DNA of 64,000 nt from Thermoactinomyces sp. DSM 45892 (lineage in GTDB: Bacteria > Bacillota > Bacilli > Thermoactinomycetales > Thermoactinomycetaceae). The stretch spans positions 59,535 through 123,534 of the forward strand of contig NZ_FNPL01000011.1 of the NCBI RefSeq assembly GCF_900107305.1. Reading direction: 5' to 3'. The position numbers were made by a program, and so were the translations under genes. The notes under the pieces are model-generated. The model had not been told where the DNA came from, ran no database searches, and worked only from the letters and a program-made list of their open reading frames with translations. This document shows, piece by piece, positions 43,612 through 52,247 of this stretch (positions are counted from its first letter, which is position 1; every line of letters begins with the position of its first letter).

Positions 43612-43971
43612 ATGATATCTGTATCAATAGAGGACTTAGAGGGCTATTCAGGAAAGAGTTTTCTGAACGCAGCGAGCTTAATTAAAAAAGCTTTGGAGTC
43701 CGTTTCTTTGCTAGTTACTCAAGATCTATCTAGTCTGACGGAGACACAAAAGGAAGCTTTAAAAGTTGCCGTTCTATCCCAAGCATCGTACATGTCTCAA
43801 CTACAAGATGGTTTTGATGTAGCTGTGAACGTGGCTGGATCTGTTAACGTTGGAAATTTCTCTTTCTCTTCTGGATCGGAGGAAAGAGGGGCGATGATGC
43901 CGTACAATCCAAGTGCAATAAGATCCCTCATGAAAGCAGGGTTACTCACTACCAAGGTGACAAGCAAATGA
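43612..43971 (+). CDS. Head-tail connector protein (minor capsid)
   Basis: A 119-residue mainly helical protein directly after the capsid gene, in the position of gp6/gp15-type adaptor proteins. ATG 43612 follows CATAGGAGG. It overlaps the next gene by 4 bases. Assignment rests on length, helix content and gene order. Confidence 0.65.
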   Translation: MISVSIEDLEGYSGKSFLNAASLIKKALESVSLLVTQDLSSLTETQKEALKVAVLSQASYMSQLQDGFDVAVNVAGSVNVGNFSFSSGSEERGAMMPYNPSAIRSLMKAGLLTTKVTSK

Positions 43972-44267
43972 TATTCTCTTTTCTCCTAGTTCATGAAGTA
44001 CAAGTGAAATCCCTTATAGGACATAATGCTTATGGATCTTCGTATGGTGAATCTTTTACCGCTCAATGTCGAATCGAACCCTATAACCAAATAGTAAGAG
44101 ATGAGAAGGGCACGGATAATGTACCAAGATATCGGGCTTTTTTTGATGCCTCTGTACGGATTTTTATAGGCTCTTCTGTCTTCTATCAGAGCAAAGAATA
44201 CAAGGTAATAAGTGTGGCTGAACAATATGGATTTGGCTTTTCACATGTGGAGGTGTTATTACAATGA
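43968..44267 (+). CDS. Minor capsid/head-closure protein (Minor_capsid_1-like)
   Basis: A 99-residue beta-rich protein (SYGESFTAQCRIEPYNQIVR, VFYQSKEYKVISVAEQYG) in the stopper position between adaptor and HK97-gp10-like genes. It overlaps both neighbours by 4 bases. Confidence 0.65.
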   Translation: MIFSFLLVHEVQVKSLIGHNAYGSSYGESFTAQCRIEPYNQIVRDEKGTDNVPRYRAFFDASVRIFIGSSVFYQSKEYKVISVAEQYGFGFSHVEVLLQ

Positions 44268-44602
44268 GTTACCGATTTAAACCTAATAGAGTGGGCTTAT
44301 CCCGTTTTCGTAATGCACTATTTAGTGGAGTCATAGCGGGGACGGAAAAAATGCTCTCACTATCAAATGAAAATGTGCCACTTGACGAAGGGACGCTCCT
44401 TCGGTCGGGTGTCGCCTCGTTTAGTGAGTCTAAATTATCGGGATGCGTGTCCTATAACACTCCTTATGCTAGACGGCTTCATGAGCATCCAGAGTATCGC
44501 TTCCAGCAAGGCAGAAAGGGAAAGTGGCTAGAAGACACAACCAAGCAAAAGCAGAACGAGATAGTAAAGACAGTCCAACAAACGATTAAAGGGAATGTTT
44601 GA
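44264..44602 (+). CDS. Minor_capsid_2 / HK97 gp10-like protein
   Basis: A 112-residue protein with the family pattern NVPLDEGTLLRSGVASF, YNTPYARRLHEHPEYRF and GRKGKWLEDT. It links head completion to tail attachment. It has 4-base overlaps with flanking genes. Confidence 0.8.
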   Translation: MSYRFKPNRVGLSRFRNALFSGVIAGTEKMLSLSNENVPLDEGTLLRSGVASFSESKLSGCVSYNTPYARRLHEHPEYRFQQGRKGKWLEDTTKQKQNEIVKTVQQTIKGNV

Positions 44603-44604
44603 AC

Positions 44605-45018
44605 ATGACAATCTTAGAGCAAATAGCCCGATTCCTTCAAGCAAAGGAGTTGGGTTTTTTTGATGCAGACGGCACGAAAGGAACCATCTTTATACACTCA
44701 ATGCCATCTGATCCACACAATGCAATTGCTATCTACGCAACAGGTGGCGGACTCTCTGAATTGATGGATCAGGATGGAGATGTGATCCGCCGAGATGTTC
44801 AGATCTTGGTAAGAGGACTAAACAGCAAAGAAACCTTTGAGCGTACTTATCGAGTCTATCGAACATTACACAACTTTTGTGGTTACTTGGTCACAAATGG
44901 CAATTACGTTTCATCTTTGTTCAGCTATCCACCGAGTGGAATCGGGACGGATCAGAACGGACGATATGAATTTACTATCAATCTCTCACTACGAATGGAG
45001 GAATTAAGCAATGGCTAA
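44605..45018 (+). CDS. Minor_capsid_3 / tail terminator-like protein
   Basis: A 137-residue protein beginning MTILEQIARFLQAKELGFFD and containing RDVQILVRGLNSKETFERTY, the usual pattern of the protein preceding the tail tube. ATG 44605 is chosen over the upstream TTG 44599, which overlaps the previous stop. Confidence 0.7.
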   Translation: MTILEQIARFLQAKELGFFDADGTKGTIFIHSMPSDPHNAIAIYATGGGLSELMDQDGDVIRRDVQILVRGLNSKETFERTYRVYRTLHNFCGYLVTNGNYVSSLFSYPPSGIGTDQNGRYEFTINLSLRMEELSNG

Positions 45019-45484
45019 AGAGGTGGTAGCGTCAAAGTTTCTCTTTTCTATTGAAAATAAAAAAGCCGATGCTTCTAGGTGGTTAAAGCTAAACGGCATT
45101 ACATCCTTTAAGTTTGGAGGAGAGGATGAAACGGCCGAAACAAATAGCTTTTCCAAACAAGGATATAAGGGGCAAATGGTGGTACAACGGGGCTGGAAGC
45201 TGGAATTTGAATCCAATTATCTAGAGGACATTACCACAGGGGAACGAGATCCGGGACAAGCTTATATAGATCAGTTAGCGCAGGAGTTAGGACAAGAAGC
45301 ACAATCTAGACTCAAGATGGTTGCACCCTCTCGAAAACACGGTTTTTACATCTTGGGTACTCCTTCTATTTCCGATATGGGTGGAGGGGTTACGGATGTT
45401 ATGACATGGAACTTCTCATGGGTGATTGATGGGAAGATCGAAGAGTTTACACCGACGGAAGCCGATTTAACCGAATTTAACTAG
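45011..45484 (+). CDS. Major tail (tube) protein
   Basis: A 157-residue tail tube protein (FKFGGEDETAETNSFSKQGY, a central TGERDPGQAYIDQL, and a C-terminal beta end). It overlaps the previous gene by 8 bases and precedes the tail assembly chaperones. No sheath gene follows, which points to a non-contractile tail. Confidence 0.75.
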   Translation: MAKEVVASKFLFSIENKKADASRWLKLNGITSFKFGGEDETAETNSFSKQGYKGQMVVQRGWKLEFESNYLEDITTGERDPGQAYIDQLAQELGQEAQSRLKMVAPSRKHGFYILGTPSISDMGGGVTDVMTWNFSWVIDGKIEEFTPTEADLTEFN

Positions 45485-45495
45485 GAGGGCTATTA

Positions 45496-45885
45496 ATGGC
45501 ATTTATCGACTTTGACCAGTTCTTAAAGGAACAAAACCACGAAACAATTAAGATCCAAGTAGGAGGGGAGACTTACGAAATTCCAGCCGCCCCCCGTGCG
45601 GATCTTATGCTTAAAATAATCGCTGTAGAACAACAGAAAGGAATGTCAGGAGAGTTAAGCACACAGGAGACTGTGGACATGCTGAAAGGTGTGTTTTCTC
45701 CCGAAGTATTAGAAGAGATTTCCTGCAAGCTCACCTTTGAACAGCTTACACAATTGTTACGTCTCGTGATTGAGGAACAGTCAAAAGGCATGACAGACGG
45801 AGCTGAAAATAAAGACATGGGAAAGCAAAAGGAGGGAGAGGTCAAGACTTTTTATACTTCTCCATCAAACAATGGCATCTCGTAG
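45496..45885 (+). CDS. Tail assembly chaperone gpG-like (zero-frame product)
   Basis: A 129-residue protein translated without frameshift. The first 60 residues (IDFDQFLKEQNHETIKIQV, EIPAAPRADLMLKIIAVEQQ) match siphovirus tail chaperones. A slippery G-GGA-AAG heptamer lies at codons 108-110. The protein coats the tape measure during tail assembly. Confidence 0.8.
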   Translation: MAFIDFDQFLKEQNHETIKIQVGGETYEIPAAPRADLMLKIIAVEQQKGMSGELSTQETVDMLKGVFSPEVLEEISCKLTFEQLTQLLRLVIEEQSKGMTDGAENKDMGKQKEGEVKTFYTSPSNNGIS

Positions 45886-46085
45886 AAGCTGACTTTCAAC
45901 GAGAATACAAAATCAATCTACTGGATGAGCTTAAAGAGATTTCATTTCGTCATTTTCTTGTGTTGCTTATGGGCCTTAGCCCTGAAAGCCGAACTATACA
46001 AGCTTATAGCAATCAGACAGAGAGAATAGAAGATCCAGAAGAAGCGGAACAAGAAGTATTAAAGTTTGTGAGGGGAGGTGGATAG
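45496..46085 (+). CDS. Tail assembly chaperone gpGT-like (-1 frameshift fusion)
   Basis: A -1 ribosomal shift at GGGAAAG (45819-45825, zero-frame codons GGA AAG) joins 110 codons to 86 codons of the overlapping frame, giving about 196 residues. The T part contains FSIKQWHLVEADFQREYKIN and FRHFLVLLMGLSPESRTIQA, well-known second-half motifs of these chaperones. The frame ends at TAG 46083-46085, directly before the tape measure start. This explains the otherwise gene-less 200 bases after 45885. Confidence 0.9.
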
Positions 46086-47963
46086 ATGGCTTTACAAGTC
46101 GGGGAGCTTTACGCAACTCTAAAGATTGATGATAAAGGGGTTAACACACAACTAGGAGGACTAGGTTCCCGATTCGGTCAGTTGGGTTCACTTGCAAGTG
46201 GAGCAATGGCGGCGGCAGGGGCGGCAATAGCTGGAGCGGTTGCGGCAGGTGTCGTCGCTATGGGAGCGGCACTCAAACAAGGAATTCAGTACAATGCGAT
46301 GCTGGAACAGTCGGCTATATCATGGGAGACGTTAACCAAATCACAAGAGAAGGCGAAATTTATTATGTCCGAATTGCAATCGTTGGCGGCAAAAACGCCC
46401 TTTGAGTTTGAGGGATTGGACAAGTCCGCTAAACTCCTTCATATGGCTGGATTCGAGGGAAAGAACCTTATCGATACATTGCGGATCGTAGGGGATTCTG
46501 TATCGGCCGTGGGCGGCGGCCAAGAAGAGTTAGAAGGCGTTTCAATGGCATTGTTCCAGATGGGAGCCAAGGGGAAGATCTCAGCCGAGGAAATGAACCA
46601 ATTAGCCGAACGAGGCATACCAAGTTGGAAGTTGTTAGCCGATTCGATGGGACTAAGCGTAGCGGAAGTGATGAAACTCTCTGAACAAGGGAAACTCATG
46701 GCATCCGATGCCTTGCCTAAAATTATACAAGGTATGGATCGAAGCTTTGGCGGAGCGATGCAGAAGCAAGCGGGGACGTTTAACGGACTCATGGCGAATC
46801 TAAAAGATACCTTTCTCCAGACGGCGGCGGAGCTGTCTAAGCCTCTGTTTGATGGTATCAAGGAGGCTTTACCCTTTGTAATTGAGATGATTAAACAAAT
46901 CCCTATGTACCTTCAACAAGTCGGCTCCCTGTTTACGAGTGTAGGCGGGCAAGCTAGTACCTTTCTAGCTCCTGTAATTGAAGTAATTCAGTCACTTGTT
47001 CAAGATGCAGTCCACTTCATGATCAGTCTAGGTCAACAGCTACAAGCTTTTTGGCAACAAAACGGAGCTGTGATTATGCAGGCTTTGCAAAATATATGGG
47101 CGTTCCTGCAACCGTTTGTACAACAGATGGTAGACGTGTTGGGCGTAGTTCTACCCGCTCTGTGGCAGACGTTGAAAACAGTAATACAAACGGCTGTCAC
47201 CCAAATCCTGAATATCATTCAATTGTTTTCGGGTATCTTTACGGGTAATTGGTCGAAGGCTTGGGAGGCGGCGAAAAACATTGTTTCCACGGCCGTGTCT
47301 GCAATATGGAATCTCGTTTCTACATGGGTTAGCAGTCTGTTTAGCATTTTGGGAATTGGATTAAGCCGGATGGTTCAACCGTTTGTGACTATGACAAGCT
47401 CAACCCTTTCTGTAGTCAAGGGTTGGATATCCTCATTGGTTAGTTTTGGAGGTAGCTTGGTGAATAGTTTCATGTCAGCGATTCGGCCAATTGTTCAGTT
47501 AGTGGCTACTGTTTTTCAAACGCTTTCTACTAAGATCCTTCAACCGCTCAAAAGCATCAACCTGTATGAGATTGGCCGGAATATTATCCAAGGCTTGATT
47601 AATGGTCTTAGTGCGATGGTGGGTTCACTTATGAATAAAGCCGCCTCTATAGCTAATGGCATTAAGAATAAGATTAAAAGCGCACTCGACATTCACTCAC
47701 CGTCTAGAGTGACATTTCAGTTAGGGCAATTTGTAGGTCAGGGATTAGCCCTTGGTATGGAACGTTCAATAAATAATGTTACAAAACATGCTGACAGGCT
47801 AGCAATGGCCGCCAAGCCGAATATATCGGCGACTTCTAATCCTTCTGCCGTCTCCTCCACCAGAAACAACCACTATACATTTCATATAGAGGGGAACGGA
47901 TCTCAACTCACAGAGAAAACAATCTCTAATGAATTGATCCGGTTGAATTGGTTGTATGGTTGA
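46086..47963 (+). CDS. Tape measure protein
   Basis: A 625-residue tail length ruler. An N-terminal Ala/Gly-rich hydrophobic stretch (residues about 38-65) is followed by the tape_meas_nterm block (LAAKTPFEFEGLDKSAKLLH, KISAEEMNQLAERGIPSWKL). Long helices with Trp-rich segments and a C-terminal SALDIHSPSRVTFQLGQFVG come after. At roughly 0.15 nm per residue it predicts a tail of about 90-100 nm. The start is one base after the gpGT stop. Confidence 0.93.
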   Translation: MALQVGELYATLKIDDKGVNTQLGGLGSRFGQLGSLASGAMAAAGAAIAGAVAAGVVAMGAALKQGIQYNAMLEQSAISWETLTKSQEKAKFIMSELQSLAAKTPFEFEGLDKSAKLLHMAGFEGKNLIDTLRIVGDSVSAVGGGQEELEGVSMALFQMGAKGKISAEEMNQLAERGIPSWKLLADSMGLSVAEVMKLSEQGKLMASDALPKIIQGMDRSFGGAMQKQAGTFNGLMANLKDTFLQTAAELSKPLFDGIKEALPFVIEMIKQIPMYLQQVGSLFTSVGGQASTFLAPVIEVIQSLVQDAVHFMISLGQQLQAFWQQNGAVIMQALQNIWAFLQPFVQQMVDVLGVVLPALWQTLKTVIQTAVTQILNIIQLFSGIFTGNWSKAWEAAKNIVSTAVSAIWNLVSTWVSSLFSILGIGLSRMVQPFVTMTSSTLSVVKGWISSLVSFGGSLVNSFMSAIRPIVQLVATVFQTLSTKILQPLKSINLYEIGRNIIQGLINGLSAMVGSLMNKAASIANGIKNKIKSALDIHSPSRVTFQLGQFVGQGLALGMERSINNVTKHADRLAMAAKPNISATSNPSAVSSTRNNHYTFHIEGNGSQLTEKTISNELIRLNWLYG

Positions 47964-48810
47964 GCGGGTTATTTGGATATCGGCGGAGGGACAGGAACAA
48001 GAGTTAACTAATCAGGTTTGGGTGGATGTGGCGGGCTTACGGGGCTTTGATATGGCCTCTTTTGATTATGTAGAAAGCGAAATCCTATTCGATTATGGAA
48101 CACAACTAAAACGAGTGAAAACGCCCCCTCGTGAAATGGATATAGATCTGATTGTATACGGTAAGAATAGGGGCGATTTATACCAGAATTTGCGACGGCT
48201 GCGTTCGATGTTGAACAGCTATAGAGGAATAGGGAAGCTGAAAGTAGTTACTTCTGATGGATTAGAACGGTTCCTTCATTGTGTATATGCAAAAGGGATG
48301 GAAGGAGAACTTTCTATCGAAATGGCATCGTTTCGCAAAATGACGTTGACGTTTCGGGCTTTCGATCCTTTTTTCTATTCAACTTCAATCTTCTCGAACT
48401 CCTTTCAAATGGACAGTATACCGCCTCAATGGTTCCCGATTCTTCCGTTACGTTTAGGGAGCGAGGCCATTTCTGGAGAGATTACGATACTAAATGCGGG
48501 AGATATTGAAACTTACCCTATTTGGAAAATAATCGGTCAGGGGGAGAACCCGAAAATCAAAAACCTTACGACTGGATCGACTATCAGTTTTAACGATGTG
48601 TCCTTAAGGCAAGGCCAATATATCACCATTGATACGAAACAGCGGTTAATCGAAAAAGACGACGGGACAAGCCTTTATCCGTTTCTCGATTATGGTTCTA
48701 CCTTTTGGAAATTAGTTAGAGGATCGAATATTATCCGTGTAGAGATGTCAGAGGCGACTCCAGCATCTAAAATAGAAATTTCTTACCAAGAACGTTACTT
48801 AGGAGCTTGA
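47956..48810 (+). CDS. Distal tail protein (Dit, Sipho_tail family)
   Basis: A 284-residue baseplate hub protein with the Dit N-terminal pattern VWVDVAGLRGFDMASFDYVE and PPREMDIDLIVYGKNRGDLY, then galectin-like C-terminal strands. It overlaps the tape measure gene by 8 bases. It docks the receptor-binding parts to the tail tip. Confidence 0.82.
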   Translation: MVERVIWISAEGQEQELTNQVWVDVAGLRGFDMASFDYVESEILFDYGTQLKRVKTPPREMDIDLIVYGKNRGDLYQNLRRLRSMLNSYRGIGKLKVVTSDGLERFLHCVYAKGMEGELSIEMASFRKMTLTFRAFDPFFYSTSIFSNSFQMDSIPPQWFPILPLRLGSEAISGEITILNAGDIETYPIWKIIGQGENPKIKNLTTGSTISFNDVSLRQGQYITIDTKQRLIEKDDGTSLYPFLDYGSTFWKLVRGSNIIRVEMSEATPASKIEISYQERYLGA

Positions 48811-48814
48811 TAGT

Positions 48815-49963
48815 ATGGCTAACTATGAAATTTGGGTACGGGATCGGAATTTGAATAGGGTCGGATCGGTTACGCACTTTAAGAAGTTTGAAATGGTCAT
48901 GAAGTTCAATGATGTAGGTAAGTGGGTGCTGGAAGTCCCTATTGAATCTCCAGAAGCTAATTTATTATTAGAGGTGCGGAGACAGGGAAATGGTGTTGGC
49001 GGGATTCTTGTAACCCGTGATGGGGTTCCTATCTTTTCGGGGCCGATTCGCAATGTCGAGTTAAAGGATGATCAGAGAGACGAAGACGGTTACACCTTCT
49101 ACGGCATAGATGATAACGGATTATTGGCCACACGATTAGCTTTGCCGCCTCCCTATCATTACATTGCTGGAGTGGGATACGGATATGACAAATTCAGAGG
49201 GAGAGCTGAATCCGCTATGATACATCTAGTTCGGAAGAACATAGGAGATCAAACGACTTCATCGTCTAGGAGTATCAGGGGATTAAAAACAAATCAAGAT
49301 TTAAGAAGAGGGGAAGTTGTGGCGATCCGCTCCCGTCTGCATCCGCTTATTACAAAACTTCAAGAGGCGGCTACGATTGGGGGTGGTTTAGGGTTTAGGA
49401 TGATCCAGACACAAAACGGAGTTCTAGATTTCCAAGTCTATCAACCCCAAAATAAAACGGATATCGTGGTATTCTCCCGTGATAGAGGAAACCTAGGGGC
49501 GTATCGTTATCAATTAGAAGCGCCGACGGGCAATCTAATCATAATTGGTGGAGGAGGTGAAGATACAGAAAGGACATTTATGTATAGTGGCGGTGACGGA
49601 GTTAATAGAAGTCTGTACGGAAGGATAGAAATGTTTGTAGATCAGCGGAATACAAGCGAACAAGAAGAACTTTTACAATCCCTGTACAAATCCTTAGATG
49701 ATAACGACGAAAAAGCCAACCTAGAAATATCGCCTCTAGATGTTTCGCCGACACGATACCTGATTGATTACGATTTAGGAGATATCTGCACGGTTGAAGT
49801 TAGACAGGAACGTATCCAAGATGTGATTAGGTCTATTACTTTGAAATTAGATAAAGACGGGGAACAGATTGTACCTACGGTGGGGAATTCCCTAAAGGGA
49901 GTACGTCTATTAGACCAATATCGGAATTTAGAATCACGTATTGGAAACCTAGAAAGGAGGTGA
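48815..49963 (+). CDS. Tail-associated protein, ReqiPepy6 Gp37-like
   Basis: A 382-residue tail-tip protein beginning YEIWVRDRNLNRVG, with VLEVPIESPEANLLLE and FSGPIRNVELKDDQRDEDGY, the pattern of the siphovirus Gp37-like hub family. A C-terminal helix (LLDQYRNLESRIGNLERR) could trimerise. It follows Dit by 4 bases. Confidence 0.78.
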   Translation: MANYEIWVRDRNLNRVGSVTHFKKFEMVMKFNDVGKWVLEVPIESPEANLLLEVRRQGNGVGGILVTRDGVPIFSGPIRNVELKDDQRDEDGYTFYGIDDNGLLATRLALPPPYHYIAGVGYGYDKFRGRAESAMIHLVRKNIGDQTTSSSRSIRGLKTNQDLRRGEVVAIRSRLHPLITKLQEAATIGGGLGFRMIQTQNGVLDFQVYQPQNKTDIVVFSRDRGNLGAYRYQLEAPTGNLIIIGGGGEDTERTFMYSGGDGVNRSLYGRIEMFVDQRNTSEQEELLQSLYKSLDDNDEKANLEISPLDVSPTRYLIDYDLGDICTVEVRQERIQDVIRSITLKLDKDGEQIVPTVGNSLKGVRLLDQYRNLESRIGNLERR

Positions 49964-49969
49964 GAACAG

Positions 49970-50857
49970 ATGACAGCAGAATTAAGTAGCTTCCCTTGGT
50001 CAAACCAAGCCAGTTCAGAGGTGGAGTGGCGAGAGATGATGAGATTTTCCCGAAGCTCTGGAGTGATCGTTAGAGGGGAAGTGATGGATGAAAAAGAGTA
50101 TGACTTGGCTGTTACATCTGGTATCGGTATGCAAGTCCAAATTGCACCGGGCTACAGTTACATAAAAGGTCACTTCTTTAAACACACAGGAGATTATTAT
50201 CTTCTATCAATCAAACCCAACCAGACAGGAACCGAACGGGTAGACACCGTGGTTCTAAGGGCAGATTTCACCGCAAATAGCATGAATTATGCTGTTCTAG
50301 AAGCTTCTACCACACTAACACAAACTTCGACCATTTGGGAGATTGCTTTAGCCAAAATCACGATTCCAAAAGATGCAGAAGATAGTTCTGTGTTTTCCAT
50401 ACAAGATATGAGGGATTGCTCTGTTTCTTATGCCCTGGTTCCATCAACTAAGCAAAAATCTGAATCGAACAAGGTTTTTACGCTTCCTAATGATGTCTAT
50501 ACAACCCTTCCGCTACGTGAATTTGCGTGGAATTCAACGTCTGGTCAAAAGATATTGGATCAGATCATTGTCCCCCAAGATGGAATCTATATGGTACATG
50601 GGCGTATCAAATTTCCGTGGAGTCAACCTCCGGGACTCAGAGGATTGAAAATCCTAAAAAATGGAGAGGACATTGGTATAGTCAATCAAGTCTACACGGC
50701 CGGATATCCAATCGATATATCTTGTTCAGGGATGGCCAAGATGTTCAAAGGGGACTACCTAAACCTTCAAGGTGCGCAGATTACTGGTGACGATATGGAC
50801 ATAGAGATATTCGAAGCGGGTATAACGTGGATCGCTCCTATTAAGGTTGAGCCATAG
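49970..50857 (+). CDS. Putative tail fibre/receptor-binding protein
   Basis: A 295-residue protein. The N-terminal domain (residues 1-170) resembles baseplate upper-protein-type anchors (SGIGMQVQIAPGYSYIKGHF, IWEIALAKITIPKDA). The C-terminal domain (about 175-295) looks like a TNF/C1q-type jelly roll (VPQDGIYMVHGRIKFPW, GDYLNLQGAQITGDD). Position after Gp37 and before holin supports host recognition. Its C-terminal fold class resembles that of the phage-borne collagen-like protein. Confidence 0.68.
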   Translation: MTAELSSFPWSNQASSEVEWREMMRFSRSSGVIVRGEVMDEKEYDLAVTSGIGMQVQIAPGYSYIKGHFFKHTGDYYLLSIKPNQTGTERVDTVVLRADFTANSMNYAVLEASTTLTQTSTIWEIALAKITIPKDAEDSSVFSIQDMRDCSVSYALVPSTKQKSESNKVFTLPNDVYTTLPLREFAWNSTSGQKILDQIIVPQDGIYMVHGRIKFPWSQPPGLRGLKILKNGEDIGIVNQVYTAGYPIDISCSGMAKMFKGDYLNLQGAQITGDDMDIEIFEAGITWIAPIKVEP

Positions 50858-50875
50858 AAAGGGGGTGATAGTTGG

Positions 50876-51184
50876 ATGGATACAGAGAAGAGTGGCATAT
50901 TCATTTCGGGTAAGGAAATGTACGAGTCTATAACGCAGATTGGAAATGAATTTCGAGATACATCACAGCAGATTTTAACTCGTCTTAGTGTGTTGGAATC
51001 AAAGTTTGAAGGATTGGGACAGACGGAAGAAAGAAGCCGTGAAGCACTCAGGAAAGCGGATGAGGCTTATCATATGGCTTCGAAAATAGAAAATCAGCAA
51101 GTATGGTTATGGAGAATCTTAGTTAGTTCCTTAGTCACAGGGGCGATTACGATTCTCTTTTCTTTTCTAAAAAAAACATTATAA
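50876..51184 (+). CDS. XhlA-like haemolysin/holin-associated protein
   Basis: A 102-residue protein with an N-terminal coiled coil (SVLESKFEGLGQTEERSREA) and one C-terminal TM segment ending in lysines, the XhlA/BhlA layout. The start follows GGGGGTGATAG. It probably helps holin-mediated lysis. Confidence 0.8.
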   Translation: MDTEKSGIFISGKEMYESITQIGNEFRDTSQQILTRLSVLESKFEGLGQTEERSREALRKADEAYHMASKIENQQVWLWRILVSSLVTGAITILFSFLKKTL

Positions 51185-51199
51185 CGGGGGATTAAGTAT

Positions 51200-51445
51200 A
51201 TGAAAAATAATCGATGGAAAAACGGTGGTATGTGGATCAGTCTAACGGGGCTAGTCTTTTTATTTTTACAAAATATCGGGGTTGATGTATCTCCAGTCAA
51301 ACAAGGAGCAATTACAACCCTTATTGACTCAATAGTAGGGTTGCTCGTAGTGTTGGGAATCTTAAACAATCCTACTACTGGAAATAAAGGCTTTCTAGAC
51401 GATGCAAAGGGTTCAGATAACAAGGAGGTTACTAATAATGAGTAA
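51200..51445 (+). CDS. Phage holin (phi-LC3 family type)
   Basis: An 81-residue protein starting NRWKNGGMWISLTGLVFLFL, with a second hydrophobic segment and the LGILNNPTTGNKGFLDD end typical of the family. It permeabilises the membrane so that the endolysin reaches the wall. It overlaps the amidase gene by 8 bases. Confidence 0.88.
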   Translation: MKNNRWKNGGMWISLTGLVFLFLQNIGVDVSPVKQGAITTLIDSIVGLLVVLGILNNPTTGNKGFLDDAKGSDNKEVTNNE

Positions 51446-52031
51446 ACTTATATGCATTGACGCAGGTCATGGGGGAAAAGATCCGGGGGCTTGTGGATTT
51501 GGTTTAAAAGAAGCTGACGTTGTATTAAAGTTGGCAGAACTAGTTAATCAGCATTTCGGCTGCTATAATTGTTCTACTACACTGACAAGGAACCGTAATA
51601 CATCTTCAAGCTATCCCAATGGCAAAGAGGGGCTACGAAAGCGGATTGCTTATGCAAATGCGAAGGGTGCGGACTTCTACCTCTCTTTGCATTGCAACGC
51701 TGGTAAAGGGTCCGGATTCGAGTCTTATGTGGCACAACCTGCACCGGCCCGTACTAAGAGCATTCAAAAGATAATTAATGACTATATACTAGGGTTCTTG
51801 AAAGGTCACAGGATCGGATCGCATGGGAATGCATCAAAAAATGATACTCAGGCGGCACGGGGTAGAATCGCCGTGGTACGTGATACAAAGATGAGTGCTG
51901 TCCTATTAGAGTGCCTGTTTATAGACAATCCAAACGAGAACAAGTTATTAAAGGATACAAATTTCTTAGATGGGCTTGCAAAGGTTATCGTACAGGGGAC
52001 TGTTTCAGCTTTAGGAATAGAGAAAAAATAG
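51438..52031 (+). CDS. Endolysin: N-acetylmuramoyl-L-alanine amidase (Amidase_3)
   Basis: A 197-residue zinc amidase. CIDAGHGGKDPGACGFGLKE holds the first His and the Glu, FYLSLHCNAGKGSGFE the second His, and VLLECLFIDNPNENKLL the catalytic Glu. No cell-wall-binding repeat follows, so it is a minimal endolysin. ATG 51438 follows AAGGAGG by 8-9 bases. It cleaves the bond between MurNAc and the stem peptide at lysis. Confidence 0.92.
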   Translation: MSKLICIDAGHGGKDPGACGFGLKEADVVLKLAELVNQHFGCYNCSTTLTRNRNTSSSYPNGKEGLRKRIAYANAKGADFYLSLHCNAGKGSGFESYVAQPAPARTKSIQKIINDYILGFLKGHRIGSHGNASKNDTQAARGRIAVVRDTKMSAVLLECLFIDNPNENKLLKDTNFLDGLAKVIVQGTVSALGIEKK

Positions 52032-52037
52032 ACATGT

Positions 52038-52080
52038 AAAGGGGTACTGTTCACTTGATCTGAACAGTACCCCTTTTTTA
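52038..52080. terminator. Bidirectional terminator between lysis and signalling genes
   Basis: GGGTACTGTTCA (52042-52053) pairs perfectly with TGAACAGTACCC (52061-52072), with A and T runs on the outer sides. It ends the rightward late operon and the leftward regulator-peptide unit. Confidence 0.9.
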
Positions 52081-52097
52081 CATATATTCAAGTGGCT

Positions 52098-52247
52098 TTA
52101 TGTCTGAACTGGAGGCGGTATTGGTTTTATTCCTTGAGCAACCGTAGTAAGAGAAGATACTGATGTTGTACTCTGTACCGTGTAAGCAAGAGCAGACGCA
52201 GATAGTATAGAAATACTCAATAAAACTTTAAAGGATTTCATCGTCAT
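52098..52247 (-). CDS. Exported signalling-peptide precursor (Phr/AimP-like), 49 residues
   Basis: ATG at 52247 follows AAGGGG by 9 bases, and the gene overlaps the 3' end of the TPR regulator by 20 bases in another frame. The precursor has a basic start (MTMKSFK), a hydrophobic core (VLLSISILSASALA) with a likely signal-peptidase site after ALA at residue 21, and a polar Ser/Thr-rich linker. The C-terminus is GIKPIPPPVQT. That layout (regulator gene, overlapping short secreted peptide, processed C-terminus) is the one used by rap-phr and nprR-nprX type systems. The mature peptide length is not determinable; the last 5-10 residues are the best candidate. A bidirectional terminator follows. 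Confidence 0.72.
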   Translation of the reverse strand: MTMKSFKVLLSISILSASALAYTVQSTTSVSSLTTVAQGIKPIPPPVQT

